In this document: positions 25,051 through 34,397 of the stretch, piece by piece | How the letters are laid out: each line of letters starts with the position of its first letter | Numbering within the stretch: position 1 is the stretch's first letter | NCBI GenBank assembly: GCA_030706405.1 | Contig: JAUZOO010000016.1 | Coordinates: forward strand, 1-64,000 | From: Bacteroidota bacterium | GTDB lineage: Bacteria; Bacteroidota; Bacteroidia; Bacteroidales; JAAUTT01 | Reading direction: 5' to 3' | DNA length: 64,000 nucleotides | The notes under the pieces: generated by a model | The model's database searches: none | Told to the model about the DNA's origin: nothing | The model's input: only the letters and a program-made list of their open reading frames with translations | Position numbers and translations under genes: made by a program

Positions 25051-25488
25051 ATGAACATCAAAAACTTCCTGACCAAAGAACAAGAAGCGGCCATTGTTGC
25101 GGCTATTGTTAAAGCTGAAAAGGCCACGTCAGGCGAAATACGCGTTCATCTCGAAAGTTCCTGCAAAGAAAACGTGCTTGACCGCGCAGCTTATATGTTT
25201 AAAAAACTCGACATGCATAAAACAGCTCTCCGCAATGGGGTGCTGTTTTATCTTGCCGTAAACGACCGCAAATTTGCTATCCTCGGCGATGCTGGCATTA
25301 ACGCCAAAGTTCCGGCCGATTTCTGGGATGCAGTTAAACGCTCCGTATTGCAACATTTTAGCCAACAAGACTTTAGTGGTGGACTTACAGAAGGAATCCT
25401 TATGACCGGCGAAAAGTTAAAAACTTTCTTCCCAATCCAGTCCGACGACACCAATGAATTACCCAACGAAATCTCTTTCGGAGTCTAA
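25051..25488 (+). CDS. TPM domain protein (no signal peptide)
   Basis: 145-residue TPM-domain protein (TLP18.3/Psb32/MOLO-1 fold). Family stretches seen are EQEAAIVAAIVKAEKATSGEIRVHLE, NGVLFYLAVNDRKFAILGDAGINAKVP and FWDAVKRSVLQHF. It lacks a signal peptide and membrane helix, unlike its downstream paralogue. It is tightly packed with lemA (3 nt) and the next TPM gene (1 nt), so co-translation is likely. The role is unknown beyond its association with LemA. Confidence 0.9.
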   Translation: MNIKNFLTKEQEAAIVAAIVKAEKATSGEIRVHLESSCKENVLDRAAYMFKKLDMHKTALRNGVLFYLAVNDRKFAILGDAGINAKVPADFWDAVKRSVLQHFSQQDFSGGLTEGILMTGEKLKTFFPIQSDDTNELPNEISFGV

Positions 25489-25489
25489 C

Positions 25490-26308
25490 ATGAAAAAAAT
25501 TAAACAACACCTCAGGGCTATTATCTCTTTTACTTTCGTTGCCCTTCTTTTCCTGAACCCGTTTCTAGTTAACGGACAGAACGACATCCCTGCCCGTCCG
25601 GAACCGCCCAGGCTAGTTAACGACATGGCAGGACTCCTATCTGCGGAAGAGCAAACCGCTCTCGAACGGAAACTGGTAACCTACTATGATTCTACATCCA
25701 CGCAGATTGCCATCGTTGTCGTAAAATCTCTAAACGGATACGACATAAACGATATGGCGGTTCGTATTGGACAGAAATGGGGTGTTGGTCAAAAAGGAAA
25801 GAACAACGGGATTGTCATCCTGATAAAACCAAAAATCAATAACGAAAATGGTAAAGTCTGTATTGTCAATGGTTACGGAGTAGAAGCGCTGGTTACCGAT
25901 GCGCTCTCAAAACGCATTATCGAAAATGAAATAACCCCAGCCTTCAGAGAAGGACAATATTATCAGGGATTGAACAAGGCTACCAATGTTTTGTTTTCTC
26001 TCCTGAAGGGAGAATTCTCCGCCGACCAGTACATGGCCAAAAATAAAAAGAAAAAAAAAGGCACTTCTCCCCTAATACCCATTATCATCGTAATTATAAT
26101 TATTATAATTGTTTCCAACAGACGGTCTCAAGGGCCACGAAGTTTCTCGCATGGTGGGGCCGATATTCCTTTCTGGATGTTAATGGGTGGAATGATGAAT
26201 TCCGGCCGCTCTGGCAATGATTTTGGCGACTTCAACAGCGGCGGTGGAGATTTCGGAGGTTTTGGCGGAGGCGATTTTGGTGGAGGCGGTGCCAGCGGCG
26301 AATGGTAA
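25490..26308 (+). CDS. TPM domain membrane protein (YgcG-like)
   Basis: About 272 residues from the ATG at 25490. The ORF-track start at 25454 overlaps the previous gene by 35 nt and adds residues before the signal peptide, so 25490 is preferred. A signal peptide ends near LVNGQND. The TPM domain (about 40-165) shows RLVNDMAGLLSAEEQTALERKL, IAIVVVKSLNGYDINDMAVRIGQKWGVGQKGKNNGIV and YGVEALVTD. A transmembrane helix (IPIIIVIIIIIIV) follows, then a glycine-rich tail ending GGGGASGEW. This is the common layout of YgcG-type proteins. Confidence 0.92.
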   Translation: MKKIKQHLRAIISFTFVALLFLNPFLVNGQNDIPARPEPPRLVNDMAGLLSAEEQTALERKLVTYYDSTSTQIAIVVVKSLNGYDINDMAVRIGQKWGVGQKGKNNGIVILIKPKINNENGKVCIVNGYGVEALVTDALSKRIIENEITPAFREGQYYQGLNKATNVLFSLLKGEFSADQYMAKNKKKKKGTSPLIPIIIVIIIIIIVSNRRSQGPRSFSHGGADIPFWMLMGGMMNSGRSGNDFGDFNSGGGDFGGFGGGDFGGGGASGEW

Positions 26309-26386
26309 TACCGTTCTGCCAGCCCCTAAATTCCCATTAAAAAATAGTTTCTGTTAATGCTTTACCTAACCAACTAACCGGTTTTT

Positions 26387-27520
26387 ATGAAACGTTTTCT
26401 GCTTTATTTCTTATTACTCTCGCTATCTGTACAGGCTTGCCATTCTCAGGGAATAACATTAAAAGTAGGAGTTACTCCCGACACAGCCCGTATTCGGATA
26501 GTTTTTGCCGGAGATATGATGGGACACGGGCCGCAAATCACAGCGGCATTCGACGATTCTTCAAAAACCTACAATTATCTTCCGGTTTTCGACTTTATCA
26601 GACAATATATTTCTTCGGCCGACCTTGCTGTTGCCAATTTAGAAGTTACCCTGGCCGGGCCTCCATATTCGGGCTATCCTCAATTCTCCAGTCCTGATGC
26701 TCTGGCCCGCGGTCTTAAAGATGTTGGTTTTGATATGCTGATTACTGCCAACAACCACGCCCTCGACCGCGGCAAACACGGTTTGGAACGAACCAATCGT
26801 ATGCTCGACTCGCTCGGTATTCCTCATACCGGAACCTTCAAAGACCCTGCAGAAAAGAAAAAGCTAAATCCACTGTTCATTGAAAAAAACAAAATCAAAC
26901 TGGCCTTTCTTAATTATACTTATGGAACTAACGGAATTGAAGTACAACGTCCTAATATTGTAAACTATATAGATACCACTGAAATCCGAAAAGATATACA
27001 AACCTGCCGCAATAAACCTGTCGATTTTATCATCGTTACCATCCACTGGGGAATTGAATACGAACGGATTCCGAACCGCGAGCAACTCAGAATGGCAGCA
27101 TTTATCCAAAAATGCGGAGCAAATGCAATCATCGGGTCACACCCTCATGTTGTTCAGACGTATGAACGTCGAATTACCGGCTCCGACAGCATTAATTATT
27201 TCCCTGTAATATATTCGCTTGGCAACTTTGTTTCGAACCAACGCAACCGCTATTGCGACGGAGGCATCATCTTTGAGTTAAACATTGAAAAGGTCCATTC
27301 TACGTACGTAAAATCATGCGCCTACCTGCCGGTATGGGTTTATAAAGGAACTATCAACAAAAAAACTGCATACCGACTTATTGCTCCATACAACTTTGAA
27401 AAGGCGGCCAATGCTTTAAACCTTGATTCCACGGACCGAAGCAAGTGTCTTGAATTCTTTTCTGATACCCGTCAGCATTTGGGAAACCTCCAGGAAGTAA
27501 AAGGAACGCCCAACTTCTAA
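26387..27520 (+). CDS. CapA family protein (metallophosphatase fold)
   Basis: 377 residues with an N-terminal signal sequence (LLLSLSVQACHSQ; the Cys at residue 18 might be lipidated). The PGA_cap domain starts with IVFAGDMMGHG near residue 38 and continues with DLAVANLEVTLAG, DMLITANNHALDRG, YTYGTNG, VTIHWGIEYERIP, IIGSHPHVVQTYE and YSLGNFVSNQ, giving the His/Asp/Asn metal ligands of the calcineurin-like superfamily. Members are named for poly-gamma-glutamate capsule synthesis, but no capB/capC neighbours are present, so the substrate is unknown. Confidence 0.88.
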   Translation: MKRFLLYFLLLSLSVQACHSQGITLKVGVTPDTARIRIVFAGDMMGHGPQITAAFDDSSKTYNYLPVFDFIRQYISSADLAVANLEVTLAGPPYSGYPQFSSPDALARGLKDVGFDMLITANNHALDRGKHGLERTNRMLDSLGIPHTGTFKDPAEKKKLNPLFIEKNKIKLAFLNYTYGTNGIEVQRPNIVNYIDTTEIRKDIQTCRNKPVDFIIVTIHWGIEYERIPNREQLRMAAFIQKCGANAIIGSHPHVVQTYERRITGSDSINYFPVIYSLGNFVSNQRNRYCDGGIIFELNIEKVHSTYVKSCAYLPVWVYKGTINKKTAYRLIAPYNFEKAANALNLDSTDRSKCLEFFSDTRQHLGNLQEVKGTPNF

Positions 27521-27527
27521 AACTAAA

Positions 27528-27553
27528 AAAGCCGGTCCTTATGAACCGGCTTT
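27528..27553. terminator. Bidirectional terminator between capA-like and zinc-ribbon genes
   Basis: AAAGCCGGT pairs with ACCGGCTTT around an 8-nt loop, between two convergent genes. Confidence 0.8.
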
Positions 27554-27574
27554 ACAATATCAAGAACTCTGTAA

Positions 27575-28345
27575 TTAGTTTGAAAATTCGCTTTCGGGGT
27601 TATCCACCAAAATACGTCCGCAATATTCACAAACGATAATTTTTTTACGACTCTTAATGTCAAGCTGACGTTGAGGCGGAATTTTATTAAAGCAACCACC
27701 GCAAGCATCGCGCTCTACAGTAACTACAGCTAAGCCATTACGGGCATTGTTACGAATCCGTTTGTACGCATTCAACAAACGATGCTCAATTTTATGCTCA
27801 ATGTCCTCAGCCTGGGCCAATAAGTTTTCTTCTTCTTTTTGGGTATCGGAAACGATATCTTCCAGTTCCTTTTTCTTATTGTTAAGGTCGTGAGTTCTTT
27901 CGTCCAATGACTTTTGGGCGTGTTCAATTGCAGAACGCCGTTCGTTGGCTTGAGCTGTAAATTCGCGGATACGTTTTTCACAAAGCTCGATTTCAAGATT
28001 TTGGAATTCAATTTCTTTCGAAAGCGAATCGTACTCACGGTTATTCCGGACGTTATCTTGTTGTTCAGTGTATTTCTTAATCAATTCGTTAGCCGAAACG
28101 ATTTCGTTCTTCTTATTCTGAACGGAAGTGTCGAGAGTCTTTATCTCGTCTTTATAATTTTGAATGCGGGTTTCCAAGCCTGCTATTTCATCTTCCAAAT
28201 CCTGCACTTCAAGCGGAAGCTCACCACGAAGTATTTTAATTTTATCAATTCCAGAATGTACTTTCTGAAGTTGATACAATGCATTGAGTTTATCTTCAAT
28301 AGAAAATTCAGTGGCGTCAGCTGCTTTGATTTTTTCCGATGTCAT
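27575..28345 (-). CDS. Coiled-coil protein with C4 zinc ribbon
   Basis: 256 residues. Most of the protein (about 20-190) is a charged helical hairpin coiled coil rich in Glu, Lys and Gln. The C-terminus is a C4 zinc ribbon with CGGCFNKIPPQ and VCEYCGRIL. This is the DUF164/zf-RING_7 family, called CT398 or CdsZ in Chlamydia, widespread in bacteria with poorly known function. The start lies 3 nt behind the Nif3-like stop, so the two are co-transcribed; the zinc-ribbon/Nif3 pairing recurs across Bacteroidota. Confidence 0.9.
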   Translation of the reverse strand: MTSEKIKAADATEFSIEDKLNALYQLQKVHSGIDKIKILRGELPLEVQDLEDEIAGLETRIQNYKDEIKTLDTSVQNKKNEIVSANELIKKYTEQQDNVRNNREYDSLSKEIEFQNLEIELCEKRIREFTAQANERRSAIEHAQKSLDERTHDLNNKKKELEDIVSDTQKEEENLLAQAEDIEHKIEHRLLNAYKRIRNNARNGLAVVTVERDACGGCFNKIPPQRQLDIKSRKKIIVCEYCGRILVDNPESEFSN

Positions 28346-28348
28346 ACT

Positions 28349-29446
28349 TTAGAAATAATTTATTGGATTGGTTTTTACTTTGGTAAAACGAATTGCAAAA
28401 TTAGAGAAATTTTTTATAAGTATCTCATAAAAAATCTCAAGAGTGAACTGTTCACTTTCGAAATGTCCAATATCTGCAATAAGAATTTGATTATCAGTAT
28501 CAAAAAACTGATGATATTTAAAATCGGCAGAGACAAATACATCCGCTCCAGCCCTTCGGGCATCGTTTAACAACGAACTTCCGCTACCTCCACATAAGGC
28601 AACCCTCGAAATTTTACGGTCCAGCAAGCGTGTATGGCGAACTACAGGCATCCGAAAAGCGCTTTTTACCAACCCAAGAAATTCCGTTCCATTCATGGGT
28701 GCACCTAAATTTCCCACAGCCCCAGCTCCCACCGAGGCAAGCTCATTGGCAAGCGGATAAATATCATAAGCCACCTCCTCGTAAGGATGAGCATTTATCA
28801 TAGCCGATATTACAGCACTTTCGAGATATTTTGGAAAAATAGTTTCAATACGAGTTTCAGGTTCGGTATGCAGTACCCCTTTCTCGCCCACAAACGGATT
28901 GGCCTGTTCCGAAGCCCGGAAAGTTCCTTCACCGGAAAGATTGAAACTACAGCTATCATAAAGGCCAATGCTCCCAGCCCCGGCTTCAAATATGGCGGCG
29001 CGTACTTTTTCGGCATGCGAGTGTGGCACAAACGTTACGAGTTTACTTAACACCCCTCCGATAGGCTTGAGCACTTTCACGCCCAAAAGACCAAGTTTCT
29101 CTGCCATTCTGAAACTAACCCCGGCAGAGACGTTATCTATGTTGGTATGACACGCGTAAATAGCAATATCATGTTTAATGGCTTTGGCCACTACCCTTTC
29201 GATATAATTTCCACCGATAATCCGCTTTAACCCTCCAAAAATCAACGGGTGATGCGAAATTACCAAATTTACACCCAAAGTTATCGCTTCGTCGATAACC
29301 TCTTCGGTAATATCAACGGCAAGCAAAACACCCGTAACCTCCCTGAGAGGGTCGCCAATCTGCAAACCGCTGTTATCGTATGATTCCTGATATGATGTTG
29401 GGGCAAATGATTCGAGACAACGAGTTACGTCGTTTACTATCGACAT
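28349..29446 (-). CDS. Nif3-like dinuclear metal-centre protein
   Basis: 365-residue Nif3/DUF34 protein. The N-terminal domain shows ESYDNSGLQIGDP, VISHHPLIFGGLKRI (metal-binding His pair) and YACHTNIDNV. A central insert (about 125-230, LVTFVPHSHAEKVRAAIFEAGAG) is of the CutA-like type found in the long form. The C-terminal domain carries VALCGGSGSSLL, GADVFVSADFKYHQFF and IADIGHFESEQF. It forms toroidal hexamers in known structures; the activity is uncertain. It lies between the MerR regulator and the zinc-ribbon gene on one transcript. Confidence 0.93.
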   Translation of the reverse strand: MSIVNDVTRCLESFAPTSYQESYDNSGLQIGDPLREVTGVLLAVDITEEVIDEAITLGVNLVISHHPLIFGGLKRIIGGNYIERVVAKAIKHDIAIYACHTNIDNVSAGVSFRMAEKLGLLGVKVLKPIGGVLSKLVTFVPHSHAEKVRAAIFEAGAGSIGLYDSCSFNLSGEGTFRASEQANPFVGEKGVLHTEPETRIETIFPKYLESAVISAMINAHPYEEVAYDIYPLANELASVGAGAVGNLGAPMNGTEFLGLVKSAFRMPVVRHTRLLDRKISRVALCGGSGSSLLNDARRAGADVFVSADFKYHQFFDTDNQILIADIGHFESEQFTLEIFYEILIKNFSNFAIRFTKVKTNPINYF

Positions 29447-29476
29447 ATTTTGAAGATTAAGAAATTAAACAACGGC

Positions 29477-29815
29477 TCAGCCTATGTTTTCCTTAAGTTC
29501 AAGAAGCATCTTTCGTACTTCCTGAAGCGATTTTACAATTTCGAAATTATCATGAACGTCTTTTTTATTTTCTTTCAACTTCATCTGGGCACCTTTAAGC
29601 GTCATCCCGCGCTCTTTCACAAGATGAAATATCAGATGAAAATTATCAATATCATCCTTGGTGAAAAAACGATTCCCTTTCTTATTCTTCTTTGGTTTGA
29701 TAATATCAAACTCTTTTTCCCAAAACCGGATAAGCGAAGTTTTAACATTAAACATCGCAGCCACCTCGCCAATGGTGTAATAAAGCTTCTCTACTTTTTT
29801 CTCTTTATAAGGCAT
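29477..29815 (-). CDS. MerR family transcriptional regulator
   Basis: 112 residues. The N-terminal winged helix-turn-helix reads YYTIGEVAAMFNVKTSLIRFWEKEFDIIKPKKNKKGNRFFTKDDI (about 12-55), followed by a dimerisation helix rich in Lys and Glu. No Cys-rich effector-binding tail is present, so it is not a metal sensor of the classic type. It lies 30 nt upstream of the Nif3-like gene and 45 nt after the M23 peptidase gene on the same strand. It matches the small MerR proteins found next to M23 peptidases in Bacteroidota. Confidence 0.88.
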   Translation of the reverse strand: MPYKEKKVEKLYYTIGEVAAMFNVKTSLIRFWEKEFDIIKPKKNKKGNRFFTKDDIDNFHLIFHLVKERGMTLKGAQMKLKENKKDVHDNFEIVKSLQEVRKMLLELKENIG

Positions 29816-29860
29816 ACGGGAATCTCTAAATAAGATTAAACAATATCAGGAAACTATGCA

Positions 29861-30826
29861 TTAATCAAATGTCTGACCCATACTCGACGAAATTTCAAGT
29901 ACCTGATTGAAATCACTCGGAGTTAAATCATTAAAGTAAAAATAAGCCGGATTCTGGGGTTTTCCTCCCTTATGCACCTCGTAATGCAAGTGCGGACCTG
30001 TTGATAGCCCAGTGTTACCGACATACCCAACCAAATCGCCTCGTTTAACTTTTTGTCCTAAACGAACGTTAAACTGCTCAAGGTGGGCATATAAAGTTTC
30101 GTATCCAAAGCCATGGTTTATCAGCAGCTTATTGCCATAACCTGCATCACGGCCTTCTTCGGCAATTGTTCCATCAGCAGTGGCATAAACCGGGGTACCA
30201 ACCGGAGCCGTAAAGTCCATCCCTTCGTGAAACTTCCGAATTTTATAAATCGGGTGAATACGCCATCCGTAACCGGAAGCCGTCTTCTTTAAATCTTTAT
30301 TTGCAACAGGCTGAATATTGGGCGTACACATAAGCATCTGTCCCTTATATTTTGCCTTTGAAATTACCTCGTCAAACGATTTTGACTGAATATACATCCG
30401 TTTGGAAACGATATCGAGTTTTTTAGAAGTCTCTACCACCAACTGATTGTTGGTAGCTTTTTCCAGCTCTTCATACCGGTTTACCCCTCCAAACCCAGCC
30501 TCGCGTACGGAACGCGAAATCGGCTCTGCTTCAAAAACCACTCGATAGAGATTGTCGTCGCGCTGCTGCATATCGTCAAGAACCTTGGACATTTCATCCA
30601 ATCGCTTTGTTGCTAACTCATACTGCAACTTCATTTGATCGTTCACCCGAATCAGCGCTTTTTCTTTGGGAGAGTTAAAGAAATACGAAAAAACGACGTA
30701 GTATATAATCGAAATAACTATACTTGCAGTGAAAAAGGTGAAGAATTTCAAAATCCAAGCTTTAAAACTGGTCTTAACTTTATCATAGCTAAGAGATTCG
30801 GGATTAAAGCGGTATTTTACTTTCAT
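29861..30826 (-). CDS. M23 family metallopeptidase
   Basis: 321 residues. A cytoplasmic start is followed by one membrane helix (about 27-51), a helical/coiled-coil periplasmic stretch (about 55-165) and a C-terminal LytM/M23 domain. Zinc-site motifs are KFHEGMDFTAP (near 200) and GPHLHYEVH (near 280). The remaining family pattern, GWRIHPIYK, TADGTIAEEGRDAGYGNKLLINHGFGYETLYAHL and GDLVGYVGNTGLSTG, is intact, so it should be an active peptidoglycan endopeptidase rather than a degenerate activator. It is divergent from alaS. Confidence 0.92.
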   Translation of the reverse strand: MKVKYRFNPESLSYDKVKTSFKAWILKFFTFFTASIVISIIYYVVFSYFFNSPKEKALIRVNDQMKLQYELATKRLDEMSKVLDDMQQRDDNLYRVVFEAEPISRSVREAGFGGVNRYEELEKATNNQLVVETSKKLDIVSKRMYIQSKSFDEVISKAKYKGQMLMCTPNIQPVANKDLKKTASGYGWRIHPIYKIRKFHEGMDFTAPVGTPVYATADGTIAEEGRDAGYGNKLLINHGFGYETLYAHLEQFNVRLGQKVKRGDLVGYVGNTGLSTGPHLHYEVHKGGKPQNPAYFYFNDLTPSDFNQVLEISSSMGQTFD

Positions 30827-30903
30827 CAGCTGTGGTATTTACAATATAGGTATTTTATTCCAGATTGTGAATTCTCGAATCGAACAAAACTAATTCAAAT
30901 TAT

Positions 30904-30911
30904 TATTTTTG
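30904..30911 (+). promoter_or_regulatory. -7 box for alaS
   Basis: TATTTTTG fits TAnnTTTG; the alaS ATG follows 76 nt later, leaving a moderately long leader. No TTTG is seen at -33. Confidence 0.35.
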
Positions 30912-30987
30912 CAAAATTTTTGACAAGATTTATAAAATCGTACACGAATCAATAATAAATAACAACAAAATAAAATCGGAATATAAC

Positions 30988-33609
30988 ATGAATTCCTACG
31001 AAATCAGAAATGCGTTCTTGAAATTTTTTGAAGAAAAAGGACATAAAATCGTACCGTCCGCTCCGTTGGTTGTAAAAAACGACCCTACGCTGATGTTCAC
31101 CAATGCCGGGATGAACCAGTTTAAAGATCTTTTTTTGGGCAACGAGCCTGCCAAATACCTGCGGATTGCCGACAGTCAGAAATGTTTACGCGTTTCGGGA
31201 AAGCATAACGACCTCGAAGAAGTAGGACACGACACGTATCACCACACCATGTTTGAAATGCTCGGAAACTGGTCGTTTGGCGACTATTTCAAGGCTGAAG
31301 CCATTGACTGGGGATGGGAGTTTTTGACCGAAGTTCTAAGAATAGATAAAAGCCGCCTTTATGTCACGGTTTTTGAAGGCAGCAACGAAGATGGTCTTGA
31401 TATGGATACCGAGGCCTATGATCTGTGGCTGAAGCATGTTCCTGCCGACCGCATCATCAAAGGCAACAAAAAGGACAACTTCTGGGAGATGGGCGACCAA
31501 GGACCTTGCGGCCCATGTTCCGAAATCCACATTGACCTTCGTCCGGACGAAGAAATTGCTAAATTACCAGGACATGAACTTGTTAACGAAAGCCACCCAC
31601 AGGTAATCGAAATCTGGAACTTAGTGTTCATGCAGTTCAACCGCAAGGCTTCCGGAGAACTAGAACCATTGCCGGCCCAACACGTTGATACCGGTATGGG
31701 TTTTGAACGCCTTTGTCGTGTTATTCAACACAAAACCTCGAATTACGACATCGACCTATTTCAGGTCATTATCAAAGAGATTGAAATAGCCACAAAATCA
31801 GAATATTACCAAAAGGAAGAAACCGACATCGCTATGCGGGTTATTGCCGACCACCTTCGGGCTATTTCGTTTGCCATTGCCGATGGCCAAATACCCTCCA
31901 ACAACAAGGCTGGTTATGTAATCCGCCGTCTGCTGCGACGTGCCGTTCGCTATGGCTTTACCTTCTTAAATATGCGCGAGCCATTTATCTACTCTTTGGT
32001 TCCAGCCCTCATCCATGCCATGGGCGAGGCTTATCCCGAGCTAAAAGCACAGCAACAGCTCATACAACGTGTTATAAAAGAAGAAGAAGCATCGTTTTTG
32101 CGTACTCTCGAAACTGGTATCCGTCTTATCGAGCAAATTATGCAGAAAACCAAACAGGAAGGAGCTAACGTTGTAAGCGGAAAGGCAGCTTTTGAACTGT
32201 ATGACACTTATGGCTTTCCGCTCGACCTTACCGAACTCATTCTTCGTGAAAACAACCTCAGCCTCAACGAAGAAGAGTTTAAAACAGAAATGGCTGCTCA
32301 AAAAAGCCGTTCGCGAGCTGCCGCAGCTGTTGATACCGAAGACTGGGTTTTCGTTTCCGACAGCGATTCATCTGAATTTGTAGGATACGACTTTACCGAA
32401 AGCGAGACCAATATTACCCGTTACCGCAAGGTTACCAGTAAAGGCAAAGAGTTGTACCATATTGTATTAAACACCACTCCATTTTACGGCGAAAGCGGCG
32501 GACAGATGGGAGATAAAGGCTGGCTCGAATCGGCCAACGAAAAGATCGAAATCCTCGACACCATCAAGGAAAACAACCTTTACATTCATATTTCAGATAA
32601 ATTACCAGAAAATCCTGAAGCTAATTTCGTTGCACGAGTTGATGCAGAACGTCGCCAGCAGATACAGAACAACCATTCGGCCACTCACCTTTTACACAAA
32701 GCTCTCCGCGAAGTTTTAGGAACCCATGTGGAACAAAAAGGATCATTGGTTCATCCCGACTACCTGCGCTTTGACTTCTCGCACTTTCAAAAGATGACTG
32801 CCGAAGAAATTCGCCAGGTAGAACAAAAAGTAAACGCTGCTATCCGTGCCAATTCCGAGTTGGACGAAAAACGCTATTACCCCATTGAAGATGCCAAAAA
32901 ACTTGGCGCTATGATGCTCTTTGGCGAAAAGTACGGAGAAAGCGTTCGCGTTATCCGTTTTGGCGAATCGGTTGAACTTTGTGGAGGAACTCACGTTCAG
33001 GCTACCGGAAATATTGGATCGTTCAAAATCGTATCGGAGGGAGCCATTGCAGCGGGTATTCGTCGTATTGAGGCCATCACAGGTAATAAAGTTGAAGAAT
33101 TCATCAACGACCAACTTTCTATCATCCATAAGGTTAAGGAATTACTCAACAATCCTTCGGATATATTGAAAGGACTTGAGCACAAGCTCAACGAGCACAA
33201 CGCTTTACAAAAATCGTTGGATGCTTTACAAAAAGAACGTAATCAACAAACTGCCAAAGCCTTGACTTCAAAAGTTGAAACTATTGGCGGATTCAATTTT
33301 ATTGCTGAAAAAATTTCGATTGACTCAGCCCAGAGTATTAAAGACTTAGCCTTCCAGATAAAAAATGAAATCAGTAACCTGGTATTAATTCTTGGAGCCG
33401 AAATTGACGGCAAAGCCAACCTTGCCGTAATGCTCTCCGAAAATCTAATTAAGGAAAAAAACCTGAACGCCGGGACTATCATTCGCGAAATTGCCAAAGA
33501 AGTAGAAGGGGGCGGCGGCGGTCAACCTTTCTTTGCCACTGCCGGAGGCAAGAAACCTGAAGGAATTGAAGCTGCGCTGGCTAAAGCAAAGGCTTTCATT
33601 GCAGGATAA
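30988..33609 (+). CDS. alaS: Alanyl-tRNA synthetase
   Basis: 873-residue class II aminoacyl-tRNA synthetase. Catalytic core (about 1-250): [52 protein letters not shown] and [10 protein letters not shown]. The editing domain has HxxxH (H563, H567 in [13 protein letters not shown]) and C665xxxH669 (CGGTH) for clearing Ser- and Gly-tRNA(Ala). The C-terminal DHHA1 domain ends with [14 protein letters not shown]. Length and motifs are complete. A strong terminator follows the gene. Confidence 0.98.
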   Translation: MNSYEIRNAFLKFFEEKGHKIVPSAPLVVKNDPTLMFTNAGMNQFKDLFLGNEPAKYLRIADSQKCLRVSGKHNDLEEVGHDTYHHTMFEMLGNWSFGDYFKAEAIDWGWEFLTEVLRIDKSRLYVTVFEGSNEDGLDMDTEAYDLWLKHVPADRIIKGNKKDNFWEMGDQGPCGPCSEIHIDLRPDEEIAKLPGHELVNESHPQVIEIWNLVFMQFNRKASGELEPLPAQHVDTGMGFERLCRVIQHKTSNYDIDLFQVIIKEIEIATKSEYYQKEETDIAMRVIADHLRAISFAIADGQIPSNNKAGYVIRRLLRRAVRYGFTFLNMREPFIYSLVPALIHAMGEAYPELKAQQQLIQRVIKEEEASFLRTLETGIRLIEQIMQKTKQEGANVVSGKAAFELYDTYGFPLDLTELILRENNLSLNEEEFKTEMAAQKSRSRAAAAVDTEDWVFVSDSDSSEFVGYDFTESETNITRYRKVTSKGKELYHIVLNTTPFYGESGGQMGDKGWLESANEKIEILDTIKENNLYIHISDKLPENPEANFVARVDAERRQQIQNNHSATHLLHKALREVLGTHVEQKGSLVHPDYLRFDFSHFQKMTAEEIRQVEQKVNAAIRANSELDEKRYYPIEDAKKLGAMMLFGEKYGESVRVIRFGESVELCGGTHVQATGNIGSFKIVSEGAIAAGIRRIEAITGNKVEEFINDQLSIIHKVKELLNNPSDILKGLEHKLNEHNALQKSLDALQKERNQQTAKALTSKVETIGGFNFIAEKISIDSAQSIKDLAFQIKNEISNLVLILGAEIDGKANLAVMLSENLIKEKNLNAGTIIREIAKEVEGGGGGQPFFATAGGKKPEGIEAALAKAKAFIAG

Positions 33610-33624
33610 CCAATAAACTCCTAT

Positions 33625-33672
33625 AAAAGAACAGTCATTTTGGAATCAAATCCGAAATGACTGTTCTTTTTT
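33625..33672. terminator. Terminator after alaS
   Basis: AAAAGAACAGTCATTT (33625-33640) pairs perfectly with 33655-33670 around a 14-nt loop and is followed by TT. It occupies most of the alaS-ThiE-like gap. Confidence 0.85.
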
Positions 33673-33697
33673 ACGTTCATTCATTTTAAATAAAATC

Positions 33698-34306
33698 ATG
33701 CTCCTTATCCTTATTTCTCCCCCCGAAACTATTTTACAGGAACATCAAATCCTAATTTCACTATTTAACCAAGGACTACAAATCTTTCATCTGCGGAAGC
33801 CTGATTACTCCGAGGCTGAGCTTGAAACGTACATCCTACAAATTCCGGAAGAATTTCACACCCGTATTGTAATCCATTCGCATTATCGGCTTGCATCGAA
33901 ATACAACCTCAAAGGCATCCACCTTACGGAGAAAGTCAAAAATGGCGCATCGCTTAGCTTCATCCTTCAAAATTTGAACAACAAAAGCATTTCAGCATCT
34001 TTTCATGCAGCCGAAGAATTAACCCAAAGCTGCGGTAATTATAATTACATTTTTCTGAGTCCGATATTCGACAGTATTAGCAAATACGGATATAAAAGCC
34101 GGTTTAACCTCAACGAATTAAAACAATTACTGTCCACAATCTACCAACGCCCTCATCCGCCTCAAATAGTAGCATTAGGCGGCATTTCCGAGCAGAACAT
34201 CCATTTAGTTAAAGAGGCTGGATTCAACGGCATTGCCCTGCTTGGAACTATTTGGCAAAGCTCCAATCCATTATCAGCGTTTCAGAAGGTACAAGCTGCT
34301 TTATAA
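33698..34306 (+). CDS. Thiamine phosphate synthase family protein (ThiE/TenI-like)
   Basis: 202-residue TIM-barrel protein. Family stretches are LFNQGLQIFHLRKPD, RIVIHSHYRLASKYNLKGIHLTE, ISASFHAAEEL, YIFLSPIFDSISKYG and IVALGGISEQNIHLVKEAGFNGIALLG. It is related to ThiE (coupling of the thiamine pyrimidine and thiazole moieties) and to TenI (aromatisation of the thiazole), and the motifs are looser than in canonical ThiE. No other thiamine gene is nearby and no TPP riboswitch precedes it, because the gap is filled by the alaS terminator. It may be a stand-alone paralogue. Confidence 0.75.
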   Translation: MLLILISPPETILQEHQILISLFNQGLQIFHLRKPDYSEAELETYILQIPEEFHTRIVIHSHYRLASKYNLKGIHLTEKVKNGASLSFILQNLNNKSISASFHAAEELTQSCGNYNYIFLSPIFDSISKYGYKSRFNLNELKQLLSTIYQRPHPPQIVALGGISEQNIHLVKEAGFNGIALLGTIWQSSNPLSAFQKVQAAL

Positions 34307-34334
34307 ACGACTTTCGTATTATCTTACAAAATAA

Positions 34335-34379
34335 GATTGGCAGTAACGCCGTCTCTAAGCGACAACATTACTGCCAATC
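34335..34379. terminator. Hairpin between convergent ThiE-like and SpoIIE genes
   Basis: GATTGGCAGTAA (34335-34346) pairs with TTACTGCCAATC (34368-34379), flanked by A/T-rich sequence on both sides. Confidence 0.7.
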
Positions 34380-34397
34380 AATTTATTCTAGGCTAAA

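Noticed and set aside
27914-28570. 218-residue antisense ORF across the zinc-ribbon and Nif3-like genes
   Set aside because: It spans two well-supported opposite-strand genes and their junction and has low-complexity hydrophobic composition.
33610-33697. TPP riboswitch upstream of the ThiE-like gene
   Set aside because: The 88-nt gap is mostly the alaS terminator hairpin; no thi-box motif is visible.
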